From Rhodocyclaceae bacterium (GTDB taxonomy: Bacteria; Pseudomonadota; Gammaproteobacteria; Burkholderiales; Rhodocyclaceae), in NCBI GenBank assembly GCA_026646875.1, contig JAPKHL010000004.1, positions 1 to 58,503 on the forward strand: DNA of 58,503 nucleotides. Direction: 5' to 3'. Numbering within the stretch: position 1 is the first letter of the stretch; each line of letters begins with the position of its first letter. The notes below the pieces were generated by a model. That model had not been told where the DNA came from and ran no database searches. It was given only the letters and a program-made list of their open reading frames with translations. The position numbers were made by a program, and so were the translations under genes. This document shows positions 28,745-36,552 of the stretch, piece by piece.

Positions 28745-30076
28745 ATGCTCAAAGTCAAAACCGGCCGGAGCGCGCCGTGGCTGGCCGCACTGCTCCTTTC
28801 CGCCTGCGCCGGCGTGCAGACCCCGGCACCGGTCGCCGGCCGCCAGGAAGGCGCCGCCTGCCCGCCCGCCAGCGCTTCTGCCAGCCCTTCTGCCAGCACC
28901 GCCGTCGGCGCCGCCGCACCGGCCTGCCCCCCCTGCCCGGTGTGCCCGCCCCCGCCCGAACCGGGCGTGCCGCCACCGCCGGCAGTCAAGGCGCTGCAGC
29001 CGGCGCGCTGGGCCGACCTGCCCGGCTGGGAAAGCGACGACGTGCGCGCCGCCTGGCCGGCCTTCCTGCAGTCCTGCCGCGCACTCGCCGGCAAGCCGCA
29101 GTGGCCGTTCTGGCGTCCGGCCTGCGAGGAAGCGCAGGGATTCGACGCCACCGCGCTCGACGCCGCCGCGCTGCGCCGCTTCTTCGAGATGCGCCTCGAC
29201 CCCTACCAGCTGACCAATCCCGACGGCAGCACCGGCGGCATGATCACCGGCTACTACGAGCCCCTGCTGCGCGGTTCGCGCACGCGCAACCGCGCTTTCC
29301 GCGAACCGGTGCTCGGCGTGCCCGGCGATCTGCTGACCATCGAGCTCGGCGAGGTGCTGCCCGAGCTGAAGAACCTGCGCCTGCGCGGCCGCCTGCAGGG
29401 CAACAAGGTCGTCCCCTACTATTCGCGCGCCGAGATCACCGGCCGCGAGAAGGCCTACGCCGACCGCGTGCTGCTCTGGGTCGACGACGCGGTGGAACTC
29501 TTCTTCCTGCAGATCCAGGGTTCCGGCCGCGTGAAGCTGCCGGACGGCAGCCTGGTGCGCATCGGCTACGCCGACCAGAACGGCCACCCCTACCAGTCGA
29601 TCGGCCGGCTGCTCGTCGAGCGCGGCGAGCTGAAGCTCGAACAGGCCTCGATGCAGGGCATCCAGGCTTGGGCGCGGGCCAATCCGGCCAAGCTCGACGA
29701 GTTGCTCAACGCCAACCCGAGCTACGTCTTCTTCCGCGAACTGCCGAGCGCGCCGCCAAGGCCGGGCGAGCCGGACGGTCCCTTCGGCGCGCTTGGCGTC
29801 CCCCTCTCGCCGGGGCGCAGCCTGGCCATCGACCCACGCCACGTACCGCTCGGCGCGCCGGTCTATCTCGCCACCACGCAGCCGAACACGGCCACCCCGC
29901 TCAACCGCCTGATGCTGGCCCAGGACACCGGCGGCGCGATTCGCGGCGTGGTGCGCGCCGACTTCTTCTGGGGCTTCGGCGCCGAGGCCGGGCAGCAGGC
30001 CGGGCGCATGAAGCAGAACGGCCAGATGTGGGTGCTGCTGCCCCCGGGCGCGGCGGCGAACGGCGCACTGCGATAG
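28745..30076 (+). CDS. mltA: Membrane-bound lytic murein transglycosylase A
   Basis: This 443-residue lipoprotein cleaves peptidoglycan with 1,6-anhydro product formation. The signal ends in the lipobox LLLSACAG with lipidated Cys21, then a Pro/Ala/Cys-rich linker (to about 80). The MltA barrel follows (MITGYYEPLLRGSRTR, VVPYYSRAEI, FFLQIQGSGRV, YADQNGHPYQSIGR) and the 3D domain with catalytic Asp in LAQDTGGAIRG. It is the usual outer-membrane MltA with a longer linker, which carries several cysteines (PACPPCPVCPP), an oddity for a periplasmic spacer. Confidence 0.95.
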   Translation: MLKVKTGRSAPWLAALLLSACAGVQTPAPVAGRQEGAACPPASASASPSASTAVGAAAPACPPCPVCPPPPEPGVPPPPAVKALQPARWADLPGWESDDVRAAWPAFLQSCRALAGKPQWPFWRPACEEAQGFDATALDAAALRRFFEMRLDPYQLTNPDGSTGGMITGYYEPLLRGSRTRNRAFREPVLGVPGDLLTIELGEVLPELKNLRLRGRLQGNKVVPYYSRAEITGREKAYADRVLLWVDDAVELFFLQIQGSGRVKLPDGSLVRIGYADQNGHPYQSIGRLLVERGELKLEQASMQGIQAWARANPAKLDELLNANPSYVFFRELPSAPPRPGEPDGPFGALGVPLSPGRSLAIDPRHVPLGAPVYLATTQPNTATPLNRLMLAQDTGGAIRGVVRADFFWGFGAEAGQQAGRMKQNGQMWVLLPPGAAANGALR

Positions 30077-30133
30077 CGCAGCGCCGCGCGCCGGTGCGCG
30101 CCAGCCCCGCGATGGTGCCGCCGGCGTCCCGCG

Positions 30134-30150
30134 CGCACCACGACAGTGCC
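30134..30150. promoter_or_regulatory. Possible NtrC operator upstream of amtB
   Basis: CGCACCACGACAGTGCC keeps one good NtrC half-site (GCACCA) and a degenerate second half. A further TGGTGC half-site at 30113-30118 lies at the same 31-bp spacing found between the two glnA sites. The distance to the sigma-54 promoter is suitable. Confidence 0.45.
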
Positions 30151-30201
30151 GTTTTTCGGCGCGCATTTTTGCAAGCGACTGAAACAAAAGCGTTTCAATT
30201 C

Positions 30202-30218
30202 TTGGAACGCTTCTTGCA
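30202..30218 (+). promoter_or_regulatory. Sigma-54 promoter of amtB
   Basis: TTGGAACGCTTCTTGCA matches TTGGCACG-N4-TTGCW with a single C to A change. GG (30204-30205) and GC (30216-30217) are 10 bases apart. Transcription should begin near 30229, some 22 bases before the amtB ATG. An 18-bp palindrome TGAAAC-N6-GTTTCA lies just upstream at 30180-30197. Confidence 0.85.
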
Positions 30219-30250
30219 GAGCCCCTCCGACCGAAAATTCTGGAGGGGCC

Positions 30251-31453
30251 ATGGACACGCTCAAAACCGGTAACGACGTACTCTTCATCCTGCTCGGCGC
30301 CATCATGGTGCTGGCCATGCACGCGGGCTTCGCCTTCCTCGAGCTCGGCACGGTGCGCAAGAAGAACCAGGTCAACGCCCTGGTCAAGATCCTCAGCGAC
30401 TTCGGCGTCTCCACGCTGGCCTACTTCTTCGTCGGCTACGGCGTCGCCTACGGCGTCAACTTCTTCGCCGGCGCCGAAACGCTGATGGCGCAGAACGGCT
30501 TCGAGCTGACCAAGTTCTTCTTCCTGCTCACCTTCGCCGCCGCCATCCCCGCCATCATCTCCGGCGGCATCGCCGAGCGCGCCCGCTTCAACCCGCAGCT
30601 CGCCGCCACCTTCCTCATCGTCGGCTTTGTCTACCCCTTCTTCGAAGGCATCGCCTGGAACCAGGCCCTGGGCATCCAGGCCTGGCTGAAGGCCAGCTTC
30701 GGCGAGGAGTTCCACGATTTCGCCGGTTCCGTGGTGGTGCATGCCATGGGCGGCTGGATCGCCCTGCCGGCGGTACTGCTGCTCGGCGCCCGCCACGGCC
30801 GCTACTCCAAGACCGGACAGATCGCCGCGCACCCGCCCTCGTCCATCCCCTTCCTCGCACTCGGCGCCTGGATCCTCACCGTCGGCTGGTTCGGATTCAA
30901 CGTCATGAGCGCGCAGACCATCGACAAGATCTCCGGACTGGTCGCCCTCAACTCGCTGATGGCCATGGTCGGCGGCACGCTGGTCGCCCTGCTGATGGGA
31001 CGCAACGACCCCGGCTTCGTGCACAACGGCCCGCTCGCCGGCCTGGTTGCCGTCTGCGCCGGCTCCGACCTGATGCACCCGATCGGTGCGCTGGCGGTCG
31101 GCGGAGTTGCCGGCGGCCTCTTCGTGGTGATGTTCACGCTCACCCAGAACCGCTGGAAGATCGACGACGTGCTCGGCGTCTGGCCCCTGCACGGCCTGTG
31201 CGGCGCCTGGGGCGGCATCGCCGCCGGCATCTTCGGCCAGAAGGCGCTCGGCGGCCTCGGCGGCATCGCCTTCATGCCGCAACTGCTGATGACCCTCCTC
31301 GCCATCGCCATCGCCCTCGCCGGCGGCTTCGCCGTATATGGCACCCTGCGCGCCCTCGTCGGCCTGCGCCTCGATCAGGAGGAGGAATACAACGGCGCCG
31401 ACCTCAGCATCCACAAGATAACGGCGACGCCGGAGCGGGAGCCGAACTGGTGA
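30251..31453 (+). CDS. amtB: Ammonium transporter AmtB
   Basis: This 400-residue inner-membrane protein has eleven predicted helices. Amt family marks are GFAFLELGTVRKKN, GGIAERARF, and the twin pore histidines in VVHAMGGW and PLHGLCGAWGG. It conducts ammonium under nitrogen limitation and, with PII, acts as a sensor. Unlike many Amt proteins it has no cleavable signal peptide. The sigma-54 promoter upstream fits NtrC control. A glnK gene, usually adjacent, is missing here. ATG 30251 follows GGAGGGG. Confidence 0.96.
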   Translation: MDTLKTGNDVLFILLGAIMVLAMHAGFAFLELGTVRKKNQVNALVKILSDFGVSTLAYFFVGYGVAYGVNFFAGAETLMAQNGFELTKFFFLLTFAAAIPAIISGGIAERARFNPQLAATFLIVGFVYPFFEGIAWNQALGIQAWLKASFGEEFHDFAGSVVVHAMGGWIALPAVLLLGARHGRYSKTGQIAAHPPSSIPFLALGAWILTVGWFGFNVMSAQTIDKISGLVALNSLMAMVGGTLVALLMGRNDPGFVHNGPLAGLVAVCAGSDLMHPIGALAVGGVAGGLFVVMFTLTQNRWKIDDVLGVWPLHGLCGAWGGIAAGIFGQKALGGLGGIAFMPQLLMTLLAIAIALAGGFAVYGTLRALVGLRLDQEEEYNGADLSIHKITATPEREPNW

Positions 31454-31465
31454 GGCGGGTGATAG

Positions 31466-31505
31466 GAAACAATTAAGTCTGTCGGGAGACAATTAAGTCT
31501 GTCGG
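31466..31505. repeat. Two tandem 20-bp repeats after amtB
   Basis: The unit GAAACAATTAAGTCTGTCGG (31466-31485) is followed at once by GAGACAATTAAGTCTGTCGG (31486-31505), differing at one base. They are AT-rich compared with the flank and lie 13 bases after the amtB stop, at the edge of the low-GC restriction island. They may be a junction scar, an operator pair or a decayed element end. Confidence 0.85.
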
Positions 31506-31516
31506 ACAGTCCGGAT

Positions 31517-31540
31517 AAGGGGGGGCGCAGCCCCCCTTTC
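31517..31540. terminator. Terminator between amtB and the restriction island
   Basis: GGGGGGC-GCA-GCCCCCC (31520-31536) followed by TTTCTATTT makes a strong seven-pair GC hairpin with a T-rich tail, for amtB on plus. The A-rich and opposite side could also stop the convergent 138-aa gene message on minus, less efficiently. Confidence 0.85.
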
Positions 31541-31559
31541 TATTTGCTCCGAGTTGTAT

Positions 31560-31976
31560 TTAGTCCAAGAAACGTGCAATCAACTTGGCCAAGCTATTCA
31601 TGTCACGTTGGCTCTGATAATCCAAGTCGGTCCGGGTCAGCGCTTTCCAACAAGCAATCACGGAACACAATAGCAATACAGCGATGCCAGCCCACTCAGA
31701 GGGGTGGATGAAACGCCGTATGAATACTTCATCCAGAACTTGGCGCATGGCATTGCCCACTGCGCCTGCGGACAACTTGGCTTTTGTGTTTTCTGCCCAC
31801 ATGTGCAAAAGCGCCGGGATGACGAAATATAGCGCGACGAATCCTACGCATCCTGTAATCAGGGCACCCTTCGGACCAAATTTATTCGCAATAGCTCCAG
31901 TGTCGCTAACCATTCCTCCAAAACTGTTTGAAGAACGGCCACGTCTCTTTGAGTTGCGACTATTTTGGTAACTCAT
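31560..31976 (-). CDS. Unrecognised 138-aa membrane protein of the restriction island
   Basis: I do not recognise this protein. It has a basic, Ser/Asn-rich N-terminus (residues 1-35), two predicted membrane helices (about 38-60 and 94-111) and a short charged tail (TDLDYQSQRDMNSLAKLIARFLD). Its ATG overlaps the stop of the upstream 478-aa gene by four bases, so the two are co-translated. Base composition is much lower in GC than the flanking genes, indicating transfer with the island. It may be the partner or immunity-like component of the coiled-coil protein. Confidence 0.72.
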   Translation of the reverse strand: MSYQNSRNSKRRGRSSNSFGGMVSDTGAIANKFGPKGALITGCVGFVALYFVIPALLHMWAENTKAKLSAGAVGNAMRQVLDEVFIRRFIHPSEWAGIAVLLLCSVIACWKALTRTDLDYQSQRDMNSLAKLIARFLD

Positions 31977-33409
31977 GCAGCAGCCTTGTCACCACGAATC
32001 GCATCCAATATTTTGGATAAAAATTTCTTGGTAACTGGGTTCTCTGGAGTTGCTGGTGCAGGAGCTTTCCGGGAGCCCGGGTTGTCCCGGATTTCCATGA
32101 ACACTCCTGCGACAATCTCCTCCTTGTATTCCGGTGCCTCACGTTTGAAACCGTCAATTGCCTTAGCCATTGCAGCTTTGTGGGCGTACTCACGGTGCAG
32201 ATGAAACAACTCAGCATAGTTGTTAGCAAAGAAAGCTGTGGCCCATGTCGCAGGGAGTAGCAGAATGAACTTGCCGAGGGTGGCAAGCCAGGGGTCTGTG
32301 TTTCCTCCTTGTGGAGCTTTGAACCATTCTTGCCAAGGGCCGGGAATAAGTTGGCCAGCGATGGGAATCAAGCAAATGAGCAGCACGACTACTGAGCCTA
32401 AAAACCAGCGGCCAGTTTTTTCTAGTCTATCTTCATAGGCCTGTTTGGTCTCATCGAGGCTAAGTGACAAGCCCGCAGTCGTTGCCCCCTTAATCATCGT
32501 ATCCGACTTGGCTATTAGCCCATCAATTGTGGTTTCACGTTCCTTGTTGGTTATCAGGGCTGACTTCATGTCAGAGGCAAATTTTTCGTGGGCGGCGATA
32601 CGAGTATCCAGCGATTCTTGAAACGCATCGAACGACGCTTCGTATTCTTCGACTTGGGTGCTCAGGCTGCTTGCAGTCTGTGTGATTTCTTTTATGTGAG
32701 TTAGCTTGGCTTCGACTTCATTTGCTGCCTTCTGGGCTGCTCCCGCCAATGCGACAATTTCGTCCTTGTGTTCGGTGGAGGTTTCCAGTGACCTTTCACA
32801 CTGCTCGAGAATTTCGGTCGCCGAATTAAGCAGTTCCTTAATCTCGGTAATTGCAGCCTTGCCGGTAGTGAGCAGCGATGCAAATTCAGCAGACATCACT
32901 TGCATCTCGCGGGCACGCTCCTGGAACAATCCGGCTCCCTTGTATCTGCCAAAGCGGAGCGAGAGCGTTAACTGGTCCAAAAGGACCATCTGGTGTCCGG
33001 AAATACTATCCAAGTGCGAAGCTAGCGCCCAGTTTGTTACCACCGAACCACCCCGCAAAATCTGTACGCTCAAATTGCCGCCGGGGTCGTTGAATGTGGC
33101 GTCCGGATAAGCCTTGAATTGGGCAAGCGCTCCTGAAGCTTGTTGCTGAATTTGATTCAATGGCCCATCAATGGCAGCAAGTCGGGGGGCTACAAGAATT
33201 GCGCCGCTATCATCGATGTTTCGCAAGCTCTCTGCGAGGACGAATGTTGCACTCAAGCGAGCATTCAGTTCGTTCAGTGATGAGCCAGACAAGCTTGGAT
33301 AGGCTCGTTCCATTTGCAAGCCGCTATTCGCCATAAAATCAAATAGCTCATCCCAGGTCTTCTGAGCAGAGGATGCTTTCTGGAGCGTTTGTTCAATTTT
33401 CTCGTTCAA
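31973..33409 (-). CDS. Unrecognised 478-aa coiled-coil membrane protein downstream of hsdR
   Basis: No family was recognised with confidence. The N-terminal 150 residues are mixed alpha/beta. A long heptad-rich, probably coiled-coil region follows (about 160-330, with stretches such as LEQCERSLETSTEHKDEI and EVEAKLTHIKEITQTASSL). Two membrane helices lie at about 335-357 and 378-398, and a cytoplasmic tail ends in basic residues. It lies 32 bases after hsdR on the same strand and is coupled to the 138-aa membrane gene. GC content is near half, unlike the host genes. The layout of a long sensor-like coil plus membrane pair beside a type I system suggests a defence effector, which is inference. 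Confidence 0.75.
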   Translation of the reverse strand: MNEKIEQTLQKASSAQKTWDELFDFMANSGLQMERAYPSLSGSSLNELNARLSATFVLAESLRNIDDSGAILVAPRLAAIDGPLNQIQQQASGALAQFKAYPDATFNDPGGNLSVQILRGGSVVTNWALASHLDSISGHQMVLLDQLTLSLRFGRYKGAGLFQERAREMQVMSAEFASLLTTGKAAITEIKELLNSATEILEQCERSLETSTEHKDEIVALAGAAQKAANEVEAKLTHIKEITQTASSLSTQVEEYEASFDAFQESLDTRIAAHEKFASDMKSALITNKERETTIDGLIAKSDTMIKGATTAGLSLSLDETKQAYEDRLEKTGRWFLGSVVVLLICLIPIAGQLIPGPWQEWFKAPQGGNTDPWLATLGKFILLLPATWATAFFANNYAELFHLHREYAHKAAMAKAIDGFKREAPEYKEEIVAGVFMEIRDNPGSRKAPAPATPENPVTKKFLSKILDAIRGDKAAA

Positions 33410-33441
33410 AGAAGGTCCTTTCCTTGAGTAGGCTGTAGCAG

Positions 33442-36400
33442 TTATCTATGCGCTGGCGTGGGCTGAGAACGAGAACGCAAGGCTTCATACAACTGTGCCG
33501 GGCCCAATAGCGTATCCTTCAGACCATCCTGAATACGCTGCGAATTCAGTGCCTGGCTGCTCATCGCAGTATGGGCATCCAGCGCATCCATGATGGCGTG
33601 CAGAATGGCCTGCGACAGGTCGGGGGAATTGGCGAACTGCTCCTTGGTGTTATTGGCAGCCTGTTGCACCAAGGTTTCGTTCTCCAGCAACTTGCCCTTG
33701 AGCACGCCGTTCACGTAGACCAGTTGGTCGTTGTCCGACAGTTCGCCCTCGAACAGGCCGTTCACCTTCTGGATGATTTCATCGAGGAAGGCTTTTTCCT
33801 TGTCGTGCAGGGTACCGCTGCCCGTTTCGGTCATCGCTGGCAGCTTTTGCGCTTCTCCCTGCTTCAGGTCCAGAGTCTGCTGGCCCTTGTGCTTCAGGGT
33901 GTGGTGGGTCAGGGTCACCTTGGATAGGTCGACGGTTTCGCGTTCACGGCCAAAGTCGAGCAAAGGAATGAGCCTCTTGAAGAAGAGATAGCGCTTCTCG
34001 ATGTCCGTATTGCCGTAGTCGAAAATCTGCGACAGGAAGGCATACAGCCGATTAAAGGCGCCCATGTCACCTTTGAACAGGGTCAGCGCGGCCATGATGT
34101 CCTTGGCGGCCTGGGCGGCTTTTTCGTCGTGGTTGGCTTCGGCTGTCGCTTTGTCGTGTTGCGCGGCCTTGTAGCGTTTCAGCAGACGGTCGGCCACCGG
34201 GGCGATGGCAGCGCTGAGTTGGGCCTGGGTGGCTTTTGGATTGGTTTCCGCTTCCGCTACGCGGTCGACCTCGAAACCATCGTAGTAACCCGTGGCATCC
34301 AGCTTGGCCCGCAGGTCGAGCACCAGATGCGGGTCGGTATTGGCTTCGAGTTCGGCGGTCTCGTAATAGGTCTTGAAGGCGGCCAGGATGTCCTGCGGTT
34401 CATTGACGAAGTCGAGGATGTAGGTGGTGTCCTTGCCGGGATGGGCGCGATTGAGGCGTGACAGCGTCTGCACGGCCTGGATGCCGGCCAGGCGCTTGTC
34501 GACGTACATGCCGCACAGCAAGGGCTGGTCAAAGCCGGTCTGGAACTTGTTGGCTACCAGCAGCAGGTGATAGTCCGGCGCCTTGAAGGCTTCGCGGATG
34601 TCGCCCTTGAGGCCGGGGTTCAACAGCTTGCTGTGCTCACTCACCGGTTCCGGGTAGCTGTCCGGGTCGTTGATTTCGCCGGAGAAGGCGACCAGCACGC
34701 CGAGCTTGTATTGCTGTTTCTGGATATAGGCGCTGATGGCCTTTTGCCAACGTACTGCTTCCTTGCGGCTGCTGACCACCACCATGGCCTTGGCCTGGCC
34801 ATTCAACAGCGGCTGCACATTCTCACGGAAGTGCTCAACAACGGTCTGCACCTTCTGGCTGATGTTGTACGGGTGCAGGCGCACCCAGTGCATGATGCCC
34901 TTGAGGGCTTCCGATTTTTCGACTTGCTGCTCGTCATATTCCTCGCCATTGTGGGCGAGCTTGAAGGCCATCTTGTAGGTGGTGTAGTTCTTCAGCACAT
35001 CAAGGATGAAGCCTTCCTCGATGGCCTGGCGCATGGAATAGACGTGGAAGGGCTCGGGCAGACCTTCGGCGTTCTTGCGGCCGAACAGTTCCAGGGTCTT
35101 CTGCTTCGGGGTGGCGGTGAAGGCCAGGTAAGTGATGTTCTTTTCCTGACTGGCCTTGGCGGCCATCTGGGCGGCCAGTACCGTTTCGGTATCCACCTCG
35201 CCGCCATCGGCCAGTTCCAGCAATTCCTCGGCCGAGAGCAATTGCTTCAGCTTGGCGGCTGCTTCGCCGGTCTGCGAGCTGTGCGCTTCGTCGGCAATCA
35301 CCGCGAAGCGCTTGCTCTCGGTGGCTGCAAGCTTCTGGACTGCTTCCAGTGCGAAGGGGAAGGTCTGAATGGTACAGACGATGATTTTCTTGCCATCCTT
35401 GAGCGCCTGGCCGAGCTGGCCGCTCTTGCTGCCATGCTCATCAGTGATGGTCGCCACCACGCCGGTGGTGCGCTGGAAGTCGAAGATGGCTTCCTGCAAC
35501 TGGGCGTCGAGCACGGTGCGGTCGGAGACCACCAGTACGCTGTCGAAAACCTTCTGGTGCGCCGCATCGTGCAGGTCGGCGAGGAAGTGAGCGGACCAGG
35601 CAATCGAGTTGGTCTTGCCGGAACCCGCCGAATGCTGAATCAGGTAGCGCTCGCCGGGGCCTTGTTCCAATACGTCGGCCACCAGCTTGCGGGTAACGTC
35701 GAGCTGGTGGTAACGCGGGAAGATGAGGCCGGTGAGCTGCTTCTTGTCGTTGCGCTTGCCGATGAGATAACGCCCGAGGATTTCCAGCCAGCTATCACGC
35801 TGCCAGACCTCCTCCCACAGGTAATGGGTGGCGAAGCCGAAGGGATTGGACTCATTGCCCGCACCACCGGCATTGCCCCGGTTGAAGGGCAGGAATACGG
35901 TGCTGGTGCCAGCCAGCTTGGTGCTCATCGTCACTTCCGACTGGCTGACGGCGAAATGTACCAGTGCGCCCCCGGGGAACGACAGCAATGGTTCTACATG
36001 GCCGCCCTTGGGCTGCGGATGACGGTCGAAACGGTACTGGTCGACCGCATCGCCAACGCTCTGGGTGAAGTCGGATTTCAGTTCAGCCGTGGCCACGGCG
36101 ACGCCATTGACGAACAGCACCAGGTCCACCGCCTCGTTGGCGTTGTTGAGCGAGTGATGCACCTGACGCACCACGCGCAAGCGGTTGGCTTCGTAGGCGG
36201 CCTGGATGGCCGGGTTGAGTCCCAGGGCCGGCTTGAATTGCACCAGGGAAAGTGGCTTCTTGAGGCCGACCATCTCGACACCCCGGCGCAGCACTTCCAG
36301 CGTGCCCTGCTCGTTGAGGCATTTGCGCACCCGCTCGGCCAGCACCTTGGGCAGGCTGGCGCCGTGGGTCTTGGTCAGCGCCTGCCAGGCATCCGCCTGG

Positions 36401-36552
36401 GTGGTTTCCACCCAGGCCAGCAGGTCGGGCAGGAACAGGGCGTTCTGGCGGTCGTAATGGGCGGCATCGCCTTCGGCATACAGCCAGCCATGCTGGCCGA
36501 GGTGGGTGCAGATGGCGGATTCGAAGTGGATTTCCTGGTGCAGGGCAGGCAT
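33442..36552 (-). CDS. hsdR: Type I restriction endonuclease subunit R
   Basis: This 1036-residue translocase-nuclease subunit cleaves unmodified DNA after ATP-driven translocation. The nuclease PD-(D/E)xK core is Asp143 and Glu157-x-Lys159 (AVDLVLFVNG..TAELKSD). The helicase has Walker A SAGSGKT (308-314), DEAH at 421-424, and motif III TAFTATP-like LAFTATPKQK. It starts in a one-base TGATG overlap with hsdS. All key residues are intact, so the enzyme appears active. Confidence 0.96.
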   Translation of the reverse strand: MPALHQEIHFESAICTHLGQHGWLYAEGDAAHYDRQNALFLPDLLAWVETTQADAWQALTKTHGASLPKVLAERVRKCLNEQGTLEVLRRGVEMVGLKKPLSLVQFKPALGLNPAIQAAYEANRLRVVRQVHHSLNNANEAVDLVLFVNGVAVATAELKSDFTQSVGDAVDQYRFDRHPQPKGGHVEPLLSFPGGALVHFAVSQSEVTMSTKLAGTSTVFLPFNRGNAGGAGNESNPFGFATHYLWEEVWQRDSWLEILGRYLIGKRNDKKQLTGLIFPRYHQLDVTRKLVADVLEQGPGERYLIQHSAGSGKTNSIAWSAHFLADLHDAAHQKVFDSVLVVSDRTVLDAQLQEAIFDFQRTTGVVATITDEHGSKSGQLGQALKDGKKIIVCTIQTFPFALEAVQKLAATESKRFAVIADEAHSSQTGEAAAKLKQLLSAEELLELADGGEVDTETVLAAQMAAKASQEKNITYLAFTATPKQKTLELFGRKNAEGLPEPFHVYSMRQAIEEGFILDVLKNYTTYKMAFKLAHNGEEYDEQQVEKSEALKGIMHWVRLHPYNISQKVQTVVEHFRENVQPLLNGQAKAMVVVSSRKEAVRWQKAISAYIQKQQYKLGVLVAFSGEINDPDSYPEPVSEHSKLLNPGLKGDIREAFKAPDYHLLLVANKFQTGFDQPLLCGMYVDKRLAGIQAVQTLSRLNRAHPGKDTTYILDFVNEPQDILAAFKTYYETAELEANTDPHLVLDLRAKLDATGYYDGFEVDRVAEAETNPKATQAQLSAAIAPVADRLLKRYKAAQHDKATAEANHDEKAAQAAKDIMAALTLFKGDMGAFNRLYAFLSQIFDYGNTDIEKRYLFFKRLIPLLDFGRERETVDLSKVTLTHHTLKHKGQQTLDLKQGEAQKLPAMTETGSGTLHDKEKAFLDEIIQKVNGLFEGELSDNDQLVYVNGVLKGKLLENETLVQQAANNTKEQFANSPDLSQAILHAIMDALDAHTAMSSQALNSQRIQDGLKDTLLGPAQLYEALRSRSQPTPAHR

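Noticed and set aside
31466-31505. CRISPR array
   Set aside because: Only two adjacent 20-bp units without spacers are present, and there are no cas genes.
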